Assembly: GCA_964460665.1 (NCBI GenBank)
Contig: CAYWSL010000003.1
Coordinates: forward strand, 1-64,000
DNA from: K23-9 sp964460665
GTDB lineage: Bacteria > Planctomycetota > Planctomycetia > Pirellulales > Pirellulaceae
Direction of reading: 5' to 3'
DNA length: 64,000 nucleotides
Below are positions 26,245-34,236 of the stretch, piece after piece (the first letter of the stretch is position 1; the number at the start of each line of letters is the position of its first letter). The position numbers were made by a program, and so were the translations under genes. A model generated the notes under the pieces. That model saw only the letters and a list, made by a program, of their open reading frames with translations. It searched no databases and was not told the origin of the DNA.

Positions 26245-27240
26245 ATGGACGAATCTGACCAAACCACCGCGACCATTGATCCACCCGAATCCACCGAAGC
26301 CATCTCGGGCGGCGCGGATCCACAGCAGCTACCGCACCCCGAAGAGACGCAACCGTTTCGCATCCTGTGGGAAACGGTCATCGTTCTTGGCATGGTGCAC
26401 GTCGTTGCCTTGTTCGCGTTCTTGCCATGGACGGCCGAGTACTTGTTTACTTGGTCGGGTTTCATTTTGGCGATCCTTGGCCACTTTGTGTTTGGCATGA
26501 TGGGGATCACGATCGGCTACCATCGCATGCTGACACACCGCGGATTCACATCGCCGAAATGGTTTGAACACATTCTTGCCACCCTTGGCATGTGCAACTT
26601 GCAGGACAGCCCAGCACGCTGGGTTGCAATTCACCGCATGCACCACCAGCACAGTGACAAACAGCCCGACCCGCATTCGCCGTTCGTCAGCTTTTTGTGG
26701 GGCCACGTTGGCTGGGTCGTCTGTCGCCACAAAAGCCTGGATCGCACGATTCACTACGAACGCTATGTACGTGACCTACTTCGCGATCCGTTCTACTTGA
26801 AACTGGAACGACGCGGCGGTTGGTTCTTTGTGTTCTTGGCACATGGAATCGTGATCACTGCGACCGGAGCAGTCGTCGGGTTCTTTATGGGTGACACGCT
26901 GCGGTACGCAGCAAGCTGGACTGTGTGGGCGGTTGCCGCGCGAACGATGTTTGTGCTGCATGGAACATGGGCCGTCAATTCGATCTCGCACGTGTTCGGC
27001 TATCGCAACTACGAAACTCGTGATGGCAGTCGTAACAATTGGTTGGTTGCGTTGTGGAGCCACGGTGAAGGCTGGCACAACAACCATCACGCCGAACCAC
27101 GCGCTGCGGCTCACGGCCACCGCTGGTGGGAATTCGACATGTCCTGGAGAATCATTCAGTTCATGGAATTGATCGGGCTAGCCAAGGACGTCGTCCGCCC
27201 CAAAGCATTCGGCGCCGCAGCAGCAACCGACGAGAAATAG
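26245..27240 (+). CDS. Membrane fatty acid desaturase (acyl-CoA/acyl-lipid delta-9 type)
   Basis: Di-iron desaturase of the inner membrane that puts a double bond into fatty acyl chains and so tunes membrane fluidity. All three histidine boxes are present: HRMLTH (in IGYHRMLTHRGF), HRMHHQH and EGWHNNHHAEPR. Membrane pairs surround them (ILWETVIVLGMVHVVALFAF and others). I place the start at ATG 26245 (MDESDQTT), preceded by the purine-rich GAAAAAAGAAAAGA; the open frame reaches back to a TTG inside the tandem repeat at 26119 but that part is not credible. Product 331 residues. Needs an electron donor, which is not encoded nearby. A hairpin at 27242-27258 follows the stop. Confidence 0.92.
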   Translation: MDESDQTTATIDPPESTEAISGGADPQQLPHPEETQPFRILWETVIVLGMVHVVALFAFLPWTAEYLFTWSGFILAILGHFVFGMMGITIGYHRMLTHRGFTSPKWFEHILATLGMCNLQDSPARWVAIHRMHHQHSDKQPDPHSPFVSFLWGHVGWVVCRHKSLDRTIHYERYVRDLLRDPFYLKLERRGGWFFVFLAHGIVITATGAVVGFFMGDTLRYAASWTVWAVAARTMFVLHGTWAVNSISHVFGYRNYETRDGSRNNWLVALWSHGEGWHNNHHAEPRAAAHGHRWWEFDMSWRIIQFMELIGLAKDVVRPKAFGAAAATDEK

Positions 27241-27241
27241 C

Positions 27242-27258
27242 TGCCGGTTAAACCGGCA
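27242..27258 (+). other. Palindrome after the desaturase gene
   Basis: TGCCGGTT and AACCGGCA face each other across one base directly after the stop codon. No T-run follows, so it may be a transcript-stabilising or weak terminating hairpin. Confidence 0.45.
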
Positions 27259-27396
27259 CCACTGTTTAACCCGACGCCGGTTCGAGCCACTGCCAAAAAC
27301 GATTGCAGTCTGGCTTGCGAGCTGGCAAATGAGCTAGAAGCGAATACCCTAGGAGGCACACGTCTTCAGCTCAATCGCTCACTTCGGGACCACAAG

Positions 27397-28098
27397 ATGA
27401 ACACCAGCAAGCCGCTACTGAGTCTTTTTGTGTTGATGCTTGGATGGATCGCATCGCCTGGTACGTCTTCACAAGCGGCGACGCTCACATTCAGTGATGC
27501 TGACTTTGGCTTGACCACGATCTTCAGCAGCGTAACGACCTTCGAGTTCTCGATCGATATCGACGGCCCGATCACCGCAGGGACTTCGTTTGTTAATCCC
27601 GCTTTGAACGAAGTCGACTATCGAGTGTTTGGGGCATTGCAGACCATGCCTCCAACACCATCTGGCTTCCCTGCCTTCAACTTGGAACGTGAAATTACTG
27701 GGACTGATTTTTATGGACAGGGAAGCACGCTGTCGTTCGAGGTTGCTGCGGGCGCGGACTTGACTGATGGCCTACAGGTCAGCGAACTGGTGGGCACTGG
27801 TGGTGTTTTTGTGTTTAACGGATTCGAATTCGATACAGGCCGCTATCACCCTGCATTGCTGGAACTTAACGCGGACGGAACCGGGCGAATTCAGAATTCA
27901 AACAACAACGGCCCGACGACGACGAATGTTACGACCGGCGAACTGGTCAATGTTGACTTTGGCGAAGAATACATCACGGATCTAGTCTTCGATCCGGCCA
28001 CCCTGACCTTAGTGGCGGCAGTCCCAGAACCGAGTTCCGCGATGCTGCTTTCGGCCGCGATGGGCTGCCTCGTTTTACGTCGGCGACGCTCTTGCTAG
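27397..28098 (+). CDS. Exported PEP-CTERM protein
   Basis: 233 residues: signal peptide (LLSLFVLMLGWIASPGTSSQ), a beta-rich middle with low charge, and a C-terminal sorting signal VPEPSSAMLLSAAMGCLVLR followed by RRRR. That is a VPEP motif, a hydrophobic helix and a basic tail, the PEP-CTERM plan recognised by exosortase systems. Such proteins are usually cell-surface or extracellular-matrix components. The middle domain is not recognised. No exosortase is in this window. It starts at ATG 27397 in an apparently single-gene unit. Confidence 0.85.
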   Translation: MNTSKPLLSLFVLMLGWIASPGTSSQAATLTFSDADFGLTTIFSSVTTFEFSIDIDGPITAGTSFVNPALNEVDYRVFGALQTMPPTPSGFPAFNLEREITGTDFYGQGSTLSFEVAAGADLTDGLQVSELVGTGGVFVFNGFEFDTGRYHPALLELNADGTGRIQNSNNNGPTTTNVTTGELVNVDFGEEYITDLVFDPATLTLVAAVPEPSSAMLLSAAMGCLVLRRRRSC

Positions 28099-28366
28099 AA
28101 CGTCATCTAAGCTAGGGCTACAGGTTTTGAACGGCAGCGGAACGATGTGATAGTTTTCGGCGATTTTCCGTCATGTCAAACACCGTCAATCCGGTTAATT
28201 CTTACCCCAGCGCACCTTGCATCTAGGTGTAATGGCTTCGCCGGAGTTGAACCAGAAATCGCATGCCTGAAGCGCGCAGACGGTACGAAATCAGAATATC
28301 ATGTGGTCGATCGAAACGGTCTTTTGCTTTTTGGTTTCCACCCACTTGCGTCCCGAGAGAGTCGCT

Positions 28367-30124
28367 ATGATTCGTGCCTTCCTTATTGCCTTCTTTGCAA
28401 GCCTTGCCGCGATTAGTACTGCGACGCCGCCCAACGTCGTGGTGATTTTGACCGACGACCAGGGATGGGGTGACTTAAGTCTGCATGGCAACCCTGACAT
28501 CTCGACGCCGAACATTGATTCGATCGCACGCGACGGCGCGGAAGTTAGCAACTTCTACGTTTGCGCCGTTTGCTCGCCGACTCGGGCGGAGTTTTTAACC
28601 GGTCGATACCACAGTCGCTCTGGTGTTTACAGCACTTCTGCAGGTGGTGAACGGTTCAACGCTGACGAGCAGACAATCGCGGAAGTCTTTCGGCGCGGCG
28701 GATACGCGACTGCGGCTTACGGCAAGTGGCATAGTGGAATGCAGTACCCCTATCACCCGAACGCACGTGGGTTTGACGACTACTACGGATTCTGTAGCGG
28801 CCACTGGGGCAATTACTACTCACCGATGCTAGAACACAACGGCCGAATCGTTAAAGGCGACGGATTCTTGGTCGACGACTTGACCACGCGCGCGATCGAT
28901 TTCATTAGCGCCAATCGCGACAAGCCGTTCTTTGTTTACTTGCCGCTGAACACACCGCATTCACCCATGCAAGTGCCGGACAAATACTGGAATAAGTTCA
29001 AGGACAAAGACATCACGCCGGATCCCGAGCCGGCCAATCAGAAACGTCAGAACCTCACGCACACTCGAGCGGCTTTGGCGATGTGCGAGAACATCGACAT
29101 GAACGTTGGTCGTGTCTTGAACCATCTTGAAGAAACAAAGCTAGCCGACAACACGATCGTCGCGTACTTCTCCGACAATGGTCCCAATGGGTCGCGGTTC
29201 AACGCTGGCCTACGCGGCCGGAAAGGATCGACCAACGAAGGGGGACTTCGTTCTCCGTTGGTGATTCGTTATCCCACCAAAATTTCGGCGGGCAGGAAAA
29301 TCGAAACGGTTACCGGAGCAATCGATTTGTTGCCGACGTTGGCCGAGTTTGCAGGGCTTTCGACGGATGGCCCTAAGCCGCTTGATGGAGTTTCGTTTGC
29401 TGCTGAACTGAGTGGCGTTAAAGTGGAACGGGCCGAACGATTCTTGTTCGGAGCTTGGAACGGCAAGATGACCGTGCGGACGCAGCGATACCGCATGCAC
29501 CACACTGGCGAACTGTTTGACATCATGGCGGATCGTCGCGAGAAGAAAAACATTGCGAAGCAGAAACCGGACGTCGCAAAACGGCTGGCCAGCAAACTGG
29601 ATGCTTGGCGTGCCGAAGTGAAGCCGGTGAAGAGCAAAGGAGATGGCGCGCGCCGCCCGATTACGCTTGCGCACCCCGACGCTGAGTTCAATCAGTTACC
29701 CGCGCGAGATGCCATCGCCAGCGGATCAATCCAGCGAAGCAACAAATTCCCCAATTGCACGTTCATGCGGAACTGGACAGACACCGACGGCGAAATTACT
29801 TGGGACGTCGACGTGTTGGGTTCTGGCAAGTACGAAGTCGAAATGTACTACGCTTGCCCCACCGAGAATGTCGGATCAACAATCAGGCTGAGCTTGGGTG
29901 ACGAGTCGCTGACAGCAAAAATCACCAAACCAAATGACTCGCCGCTGATCGGAGCCGATGAGGATCACTTCAAGCGAGCCGAAGGCTATGTACGAAACTG
30001 GATTCCGATGAAACTGGGAACAATGCTGCTTTCACCAGGCCGCAGCAAGCTGACGTTAAAAGCCACCGACGTCCCCGGAAAGCAAGTTTGCGACATGCGA
30101 TTGCTGATGTTCCGCAAACTGTAA
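28367..30124 (+). CDS. Secreted sulfatase with C-terminal beta-sandwich extension
   Basis: 585 residues from ATG 28367, which follows GAGAGA and opens a signal peptide (MIRAFLIAFFASLAAIS). Sulfatase fold with PPNVVVILTDDQGWGDLSLH, the formylglycine site VCSPTRAEFLTGRYH, AAYGKWHSGMQYPYHP and YFSDNGPNGSRFNAGLRG. After about residue 430 the usual sulfatase fold ends and an extra domain follows (about 445-585: ITWDVDVLGSGKYEVEMYYA, LTLKATDVPGKQVCDM) that looks like a CBM- or DUF5077-like beta sandwich, perhaps for glycan binding. An in-frame ATG at 28301 would give a less credible start. The gene is convergent with the next sulfatase, whose stop is 80 bp away. Confidence 0.92.
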   Translation: MIRAFLIAFFASLAAISTATPPNVVVILTDDQGWGDLSLHGNPDISTPNIDSIARDGAEVSNFYVCAVCSPTRAEFLTGRYHSRSGVYSTSAGGERFNADEQTIAEVFRRGGYATAAYGKWHSGMQYPYHPNARGFDDYYGFCSGHWGNYYSPMLEHNGRIVKGDGFLVDDLTTRAIDFISANRDKPFFVYLPLNTPHSPMQVPDKYWNKFKDKDITPDPEPANQKRQNLTHTRAALAMCENIDMNVGRVLNHLEETKLADNTIVAYFSDNGPNGSRFNAGLRGRKGSTNEGGLRSPLVIRYPTKISAGRKIETVTGAIDLLPTLAEFAGLSTDGPKPLDGVSFAAELSGVKVERAERFLFGAWNGKMTVRTQRYRMHHTGELFDIMADRREKKNIAKQKPDVAKRLASKLDAWRAEVKPVKSKGDGARRPITLAHPDAEFNQLPARDAIASGSIQRSNKFPNCTFMRNWTDTDGEITWDVDVLGSGKYEVEMYYACPTENVGSTIRLSLGDESLTAKITKPNDSPLIGADEDHFKRAEGYVRNWIPMKLGTMLLSPGRSKLTLKATDVPGKQVCDMRLLMFRKL

Positions 30125-30204
30125 ACTCAGCTCCATACCAACCTTGGGTGCATCGTCAGACTGTCAGGAACCTACTGATTTTCGCGTTCTGCTGGTTCCT
30201 GGAT

Positions 30205-31638
30205 CTACTGGGGCCAGCCACCTGGCTGTTTGGTTGCGGTCGCCTGCGTGTCTTCATACCAAGCCGTTAAACGCTTTGACATCGCGGCGGCGCGGTCGGG
30301 ATACTGTTTGGCGACGTCCGATTTTTCGCTTGGGTCTTCTTTCAAGTTGTACAGTTCGAGCGTTGGATTCTGAAAACTCCCAGGGCGTGCTTTTTTATGT
30401 TGAACGACTAGCTTCCAATTTTCTTCTCGGATCGCTTCACTGCGCTGACCGCCGTTGGACAAAGAAGCCCAGAATAGCGGACGCTTTGGCATGGTTTTGC
30501 CAGACAAAAAAACGTCAGCAAAGCTGATACCATCCAGGTTGCCTGGTGTGTTCGCGCCGGCCAGTTGCAGCGCAGTGGGCATGACATCGATGCTGATCAG
30601 CGGCTCGTCGGACTCTGATCCGGCGGCGATCTTTCCAGGCCACCAAGCGATTGCGGGAACCTTATGCCCGCCTTCGTAGATCGATCCTTTTCTACCGCGA
30701 AAGTCGTCGGTGTCAGGCCAGTCACCAGCCGGGCCATTGTCAGAAAAGAACAACACAAACGTCTTGTTATCGATTCCCAGTTCGACCAGAGTTCGTCGCA
30801 GTTGCCCAACGCCTTCGTCCAGCGGCATCGTCATGCCTTTGAACTTTTCGATGCGTTCTTTAGGCGTATGATCTTGCCATTTCCATCGATTCCATTGTTT
30901 CACCGTTCGGCGAATAGGATCGCCGGGAACTTGAACGGGATTGTGAATCGCTTCGTGTGCCACGTACAAGCAAAACGGTTTTTCTGACTTGGCGTGTTTT
31001 CGAATAAAGGCGTCGGTGTAGCGATTTACCAAGTGCGTTGTGTAACCATCTTCTGGCGTTTCGTCGCGACCATGCCACCAATCGTGACGCATGTGATCGC
31101 CAACGTGGCTGACAAAGTCGATGTTGCCACTGTGATAGCCGATGAATTCGTCAAAGCCGTGGTTCTGCGGATGATAGTCGTCTGAATTTTGCGGATAGCC
31201 TTGGTGCCATTTGCCGATAATGCCTGTCGTATATCCAGCTTCTTTCAAGACTTCGGCGAATGTGGTCTCGTTTTCTTGCAGTCCCTTGCGGTGTTCGGGA
31301 TGATCGCTTTTGGGGTGAATGACTGCTTCGATACCGGCGCGCTGTTGGTAGCGACCCGTCAACAAACCGGCGCGTGTTGGCGAACACACCGTGCCCGATG
31401 AATGAAAATCGGTCAGCCGCATGCCTTCGGCGGCCAGTCGATCGATCTGGGGTGTTTCAAACAACGGGTTCCCAAAGCAACTGACGCCTTCGTATCCCAT
31501 GTCATCCACCATCACGATGATGATGTTGGGGCGATCGGCTGCGGCAGCACGGTCATGAAAAGACGCTGCGATCACAAGCGCCAAAACAAAAACGGCACCC
31601 ACCAAAGTGTTCTTTCTATGACGTGTGACTTGGAACAT
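30205..31638 (-). CDS. Secreted sulfatase
   Basis: 477 residues from ATG 31638, chosen because a signal peptide begins there (TLVGAVFVLALVIAASFHDR, then AAAADRPN). Motifs: RPNIIIVMVDDMGYEGVSCF, formylglycine site TVCSPTRAGLLTGRYQQRAG, IIGKWHQGYPQN, FFSDNGPAGDWPDTDDFRG and EGGHKVPAIAWWPGKI. Length and order are those of type I arylsulfatases. Divergent from the vault-like gene, with 176 bp between the two start codons that must hold both promoters. In-frame codons upstream to 31860 lack homology and run into that shared region. Confidence 0.93.
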   Translation of the reverse strand: MFQVTRHRKNTLVGAVFVLALVIAASFHDRAAAADRPNIIIVMVDDMGYEGVSCFGNPLFETPQIDRLAAEGMRLTDFHSSGTVCSPTRAGLLTGRYQQRAGIEAVIHPKSDHPEHRKGLQENETTFAEVLKEAGYTTGIIGKWHQGYPQNSDDYHPQNHGFDEFIGYHSGNIDFVSHVGDHMRHDWWHGRDETPEDGYTTHLVNRYTDAFIRKHAKSEKPFCLYVAHEAIHNPVQVPGDPIRRTVKQWNRWKWQDHTPKERIEKFKGMTMPLDEGVGQLRRTLVELGIDNKTFVLFFSDNGPAGDWPDTDDFRGRKGSIYEGGHKVPAIAWWPGKIAAGSESDEPLISIDVMPTALQLAGANTPGNLDGISFADVFLSGKTMPKRPLFWASLSNGGQRSEAIREENWKLVVQHKKARPGSFQNPTLELYNLKEDPSEKSDVAKQYPDRAAAMSKRLTAWYEDTQATATKQPGGWPQ

Positions 31639-31814
31639 GGCTGAATTGAATGAGTTGAAAATTGAAGCTTCGCAATGACGGTTGTTTCGCCTGCTGAGTA
31701 GTTGAGCGGTTTCCGTTGCTGATTGCCATGCCTGATGCGGTTCTACCAACAGGATGCCAACCTGTTTACGACATTGAACGCTTCTTTTTTTGGCTCTGTT
31801 TGATCCGGGATTCC

Positions 31815-33554
31815 ATGACACATGCACTGATTCGCAATTCGGGTGATCTGTCAGCTGCACTTCGCTCGCCTGAAGTCCGGCTTCCAGATAGCGGACTGCA
31901 CGACATGTTAATACCGAAGTCGGTTATTGAACTGGTTTCGGAGTCGGTCGCGAGAGAGAACACGTTGGTGCCTGTGGGCTTTGATGGCGAAACGCTTTGG
32001 TGCGCCACGGCAGACGACTCGGATTGGATGCTATTGGAAAAACTGCAGTTCATTCTGAATCTCAATGTTCACTTTCTGTACTGCCCGCGCGACCAAGTGA
32101 TCGCAGCAATCAATTTGCATTATGGGCAGACTGAAAGCGAATCCGCCGATTCGATGTTGATGGAGTTCACCGATACGGCGATCGATTTCACGGAGACAGA
32201 ATTCGAATCGGTTGGAAAGCTTGTTTCGGAGCTAGCCGACCCTTACCCGTCAGAAACTCTTCACTGTTCATATTCCAATCATTCGTTCTTCAGGAGAGGA
32301 ATCATGTTTTCTACGATCCCCGACGGCAAACGTGCTTTGGTCCATCGATTGGGTGGCCGCATTGAAGTGGTTTCCGGACCTTGCCGAGTTTGGAATTGGT
32401 TTTCATCGATCGAGCGGATGCGTCATTACATAGCGCATCCTGGGCAGTACCTATCGATTCGGCATCGCGATGGCCGTCAAACCGCCATCCTGGGACCCGC
32501 ACAGCAGTGGCACGACCCAAGAATTCACGAGTCGATCGAAGTGAAAGATTCCATCGACTTGGCTGCCAAAGAAGCGGTTGTTGTCTATTCGCCACCGGCT
32601 GGCGGATCGATTGCCTCAAGTGACGACACGCGCGAGGAATCGGTTAGCGAAACGACACGGCACGTTGTGGTTGGCCCTGGATTGTTTACACCCCAACCGG
32701 GCGAGTGGCTGCACCGCTTTTCGTGGCATGCGTCCAATGGTGGATCGCGAGGCGAAGAGAAACGCCCGAATGCACTGAACTTTCAAAAGCTGTGCTTGAT
32801 GCCAGATCAGATGTATCACGATGTGCGTGATGTCCGAACCGCTGACGATGCCGTGTTGACGATTCGATTGATGATTTTCTTTGAATTGGTTGACATCGAA
32901 AAGATGCTGGACACGACACGTGATCCCATTGGTGACTTTATCAATGCCGCAACCAGTGACGTGGTTGAATTCACGGGCAAGCGATCGTTCGAACAGTTCA
33001 AGCAACAGACCGAGCAGTTAAACGACATCGCCACTTACGCTCAACTGCTGCATCGTGCGCAGCAATGTGGATACCGGATTAACAACGTGGTCTACCGCGG
33101 CTATGGAGCTCCCGATTCGCTACAACGCATGCACGACGAGGCGATTCAGTCCAGGACTCGATTGCGACTCGAACGCGCCACAGAAGAACAGTCTCAGGAT
33201 GTGGAAGACTACAAACTGAAATGCCAGATGGAACGCGCTCAGCGTCGACGTACCGAGCAACTGAACGAGGTGCAGCATGACCTGGAACTAAAACATCAAC
33301 AGGCCGATGCGGATTTGGCTCGTGATGTTGCCAATGCTCAGGTTCGGCGCGAGCAGGAGCGTGCTGATCAAGAATTGAAGCTGGAGCTAAACCAGCGAAT
33401 GAACGAGGTGGATCAAGCTCACTTCGAACGACTGCAAGCAATGGAGGTCGATTTGACTCAGTACTTAACGCAAGCGAGGGCCGACCAAGTGATCGAAGTT
33501 CGCGGGAAAGGCAGGCTGAAGCCGGAGCTGCATTTAACCAATGGCAAGCACTGA
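31815..33554 (+). CDS. Major-vault-protein/SPFH-like protein with a type II secretion ATPase N-terminal domain
   Basis: 579 residues from ATG 31815 (an ATG at 31728 and a TTG at 31716 lie upstream). Residues 30-105 read like the GspE/PilB N-terminal (MshEN) domain: IPKSVIELVSESVARENTLV, FLYCPRDQVIAAINLHYG. Residues 165-260 form a beta-rich region (GKRALVHRLGGRIEVVSGPC). Residues 280-440 match the shoulder of eukaryotic major vault protein as I remember it: RHVVVGPGLFTPQPGEWLH against its GP-L/F-x-L-GPEEQF, KRPNALNFQKLCLMPDQMY, DVRTADDAVLTIRLMIFFEL against ETADHARLQLQLAYNWHFEV, then a helix and VVYRGYGAPDSLQRMHDEAI. Residues 440-555 are a charged coiled coil like the vault cap helix. No ATPase core, signal peptide or membrane segment is seen. 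Likely a self-assembling scaffold; flotillin-type SPFH protein is the alternative. Confidence 0.72.
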   Translation: MTHALIRNSGDLSAALRSPEVRLPDSGLHDMLIPKSVIELVSESVARENTLVPVGFDGETLWCATADDSDWMLLEKLQFILNLNVHFLYCPRDQVIAAINLHYGQTESESADSMLMEFTDTAIDFTETEFESVGKLVSELADPYPSETLHCSYSNHSFFRRGIMFSTIPDGKRALVHRLGGRIEVVSGPCRVWNWFSSIERMRHYIAHPGQYLSIRHRDGRQTAILGPAQQWHDPRIHESIEVKDSIDLAAKEAVVVYSPPAGGSIASSDDTREESVSETTRHVVVGPGLFTPQPGEWLHRFSWHASNGGSRGEEKRPNALNFQKLCLMPDQMYHDVRDVRTADDAVLTIRLMIFFELVDIEKMLDTTRDPIGDFINAATSDVVEFTGKRSFEQFKQQTEQLNDIATYAQLLHRAQQCGYRINNVVYRGYGAPDSLQRMHDEAIQSRTRLRLERATEEQSQDVEDYKLKCQMERAQRRRTEQLNEVQHDLELKHQQADADLARDVANAQVRREQERADQELKLELNQRMNEVDQAHFERLQAMEVDLTQYLTQARADQVIEVRGKGRLKPELHLTNGKH

Positions 33555-33772
33555 AAGAGGTAAGATCTGCAGCATATACGCTGACCGCTACCCACTGTCA
33601 AGCAGCAAAAGTTCTTACAAAAGCTGGGGAAATCCTGGCTTGATTTGGCTTGCGAAGCGCGTTGTGGCGTCACTAATATGAAAGAGCCTCACAGTGACTT
33701 TTCCTTCTCGTTATTCGATCGCGCGTAGTTGCCGATCTCATTGTGCGGTATCCACACAGTGAGCAAGATTGG

Positions 33773-34081
33773 ATGATCCACTACACGTGTGACCGATGCA
33801 AGCGTCAGATCAACACCGACTGTCAGACGCGATACGTTGTCAAAATTGAAGTTCAGACGGCACAAGAAAACGCCTTCGGCGAATTCGATGATGACGTCGA
33901 CCATCTTTCGGAATTGCACCAGATCCTGGAAGGCAATCTGACCGGTGAAGACCTGCTGCCCGAAGGCGCCGAGAACACTCACCATGGGTCCTACGATCTG
34001 TGCCCCGAATGCCACGAAAATTTCTTACGCAATCCTCTTGGACGCGATGCCGTGCACGCGATCGGATTCAGCAATAACTGA
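33773..34081 (+). CDS. Small Cys-motif (zinc-ribbon-like) protein
   Basis: 102 residues from ATG 33773; an upstream codon at 33743 would add 10. Two CxxC pairs, YTCDRCKRQIN near the start and YDLCPECHENF near the end, suggest one zinc site joining both termini. Between them is an acidic stretch (FGEFDDDVDHLSELHQIL) and the end reads GRDAVHAIGFSNN. I recognise no named family, but the layout is like small conserved planctomycete proteins. It is 218 bp downstream of the vault-like gene on the same strand, too far to assume co-transcription. Confidence 0.7.
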   Translation: MIHYTCDRCKRQINTDCQTRYVVKIEVQTAQENAFGEFDDDVDHLSELHQILEGNLTGEDLLPEGAENTHHGSYDLCPECHENFLRNPLGRDAVHAIGFSNN

Positions 34082-34134
34082 GTTGGCGTCGACTCGTTTA
34101 TTTTCAAAGCTGAGAATTCCAGTGTTGGTTCGTA

Positions 34135-34158
34135 GCGGAAGCCCTCAACGGTTTCCGC
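34135..34158. terminator. Hairpin between convergent genes
   Basis: Nine-base arms GCGGAAGCC and GGTTTCCGC with a six-base loop lie between the Cys-motif gene and pepN; a second, GGTGC/GCACC, lies at 34220-34234 next to the pepN stop. No T-run, so terminator function is inferred from position only. Confidence 0.4.
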
Positions 34159-34236
34159 GATTTGCGTATCAAGCCGAAACTCTTTGACGAGTTCTGCTAG
34201 CACTAAAATTTATCATGAAGGTGCAGTTCGCACCGA

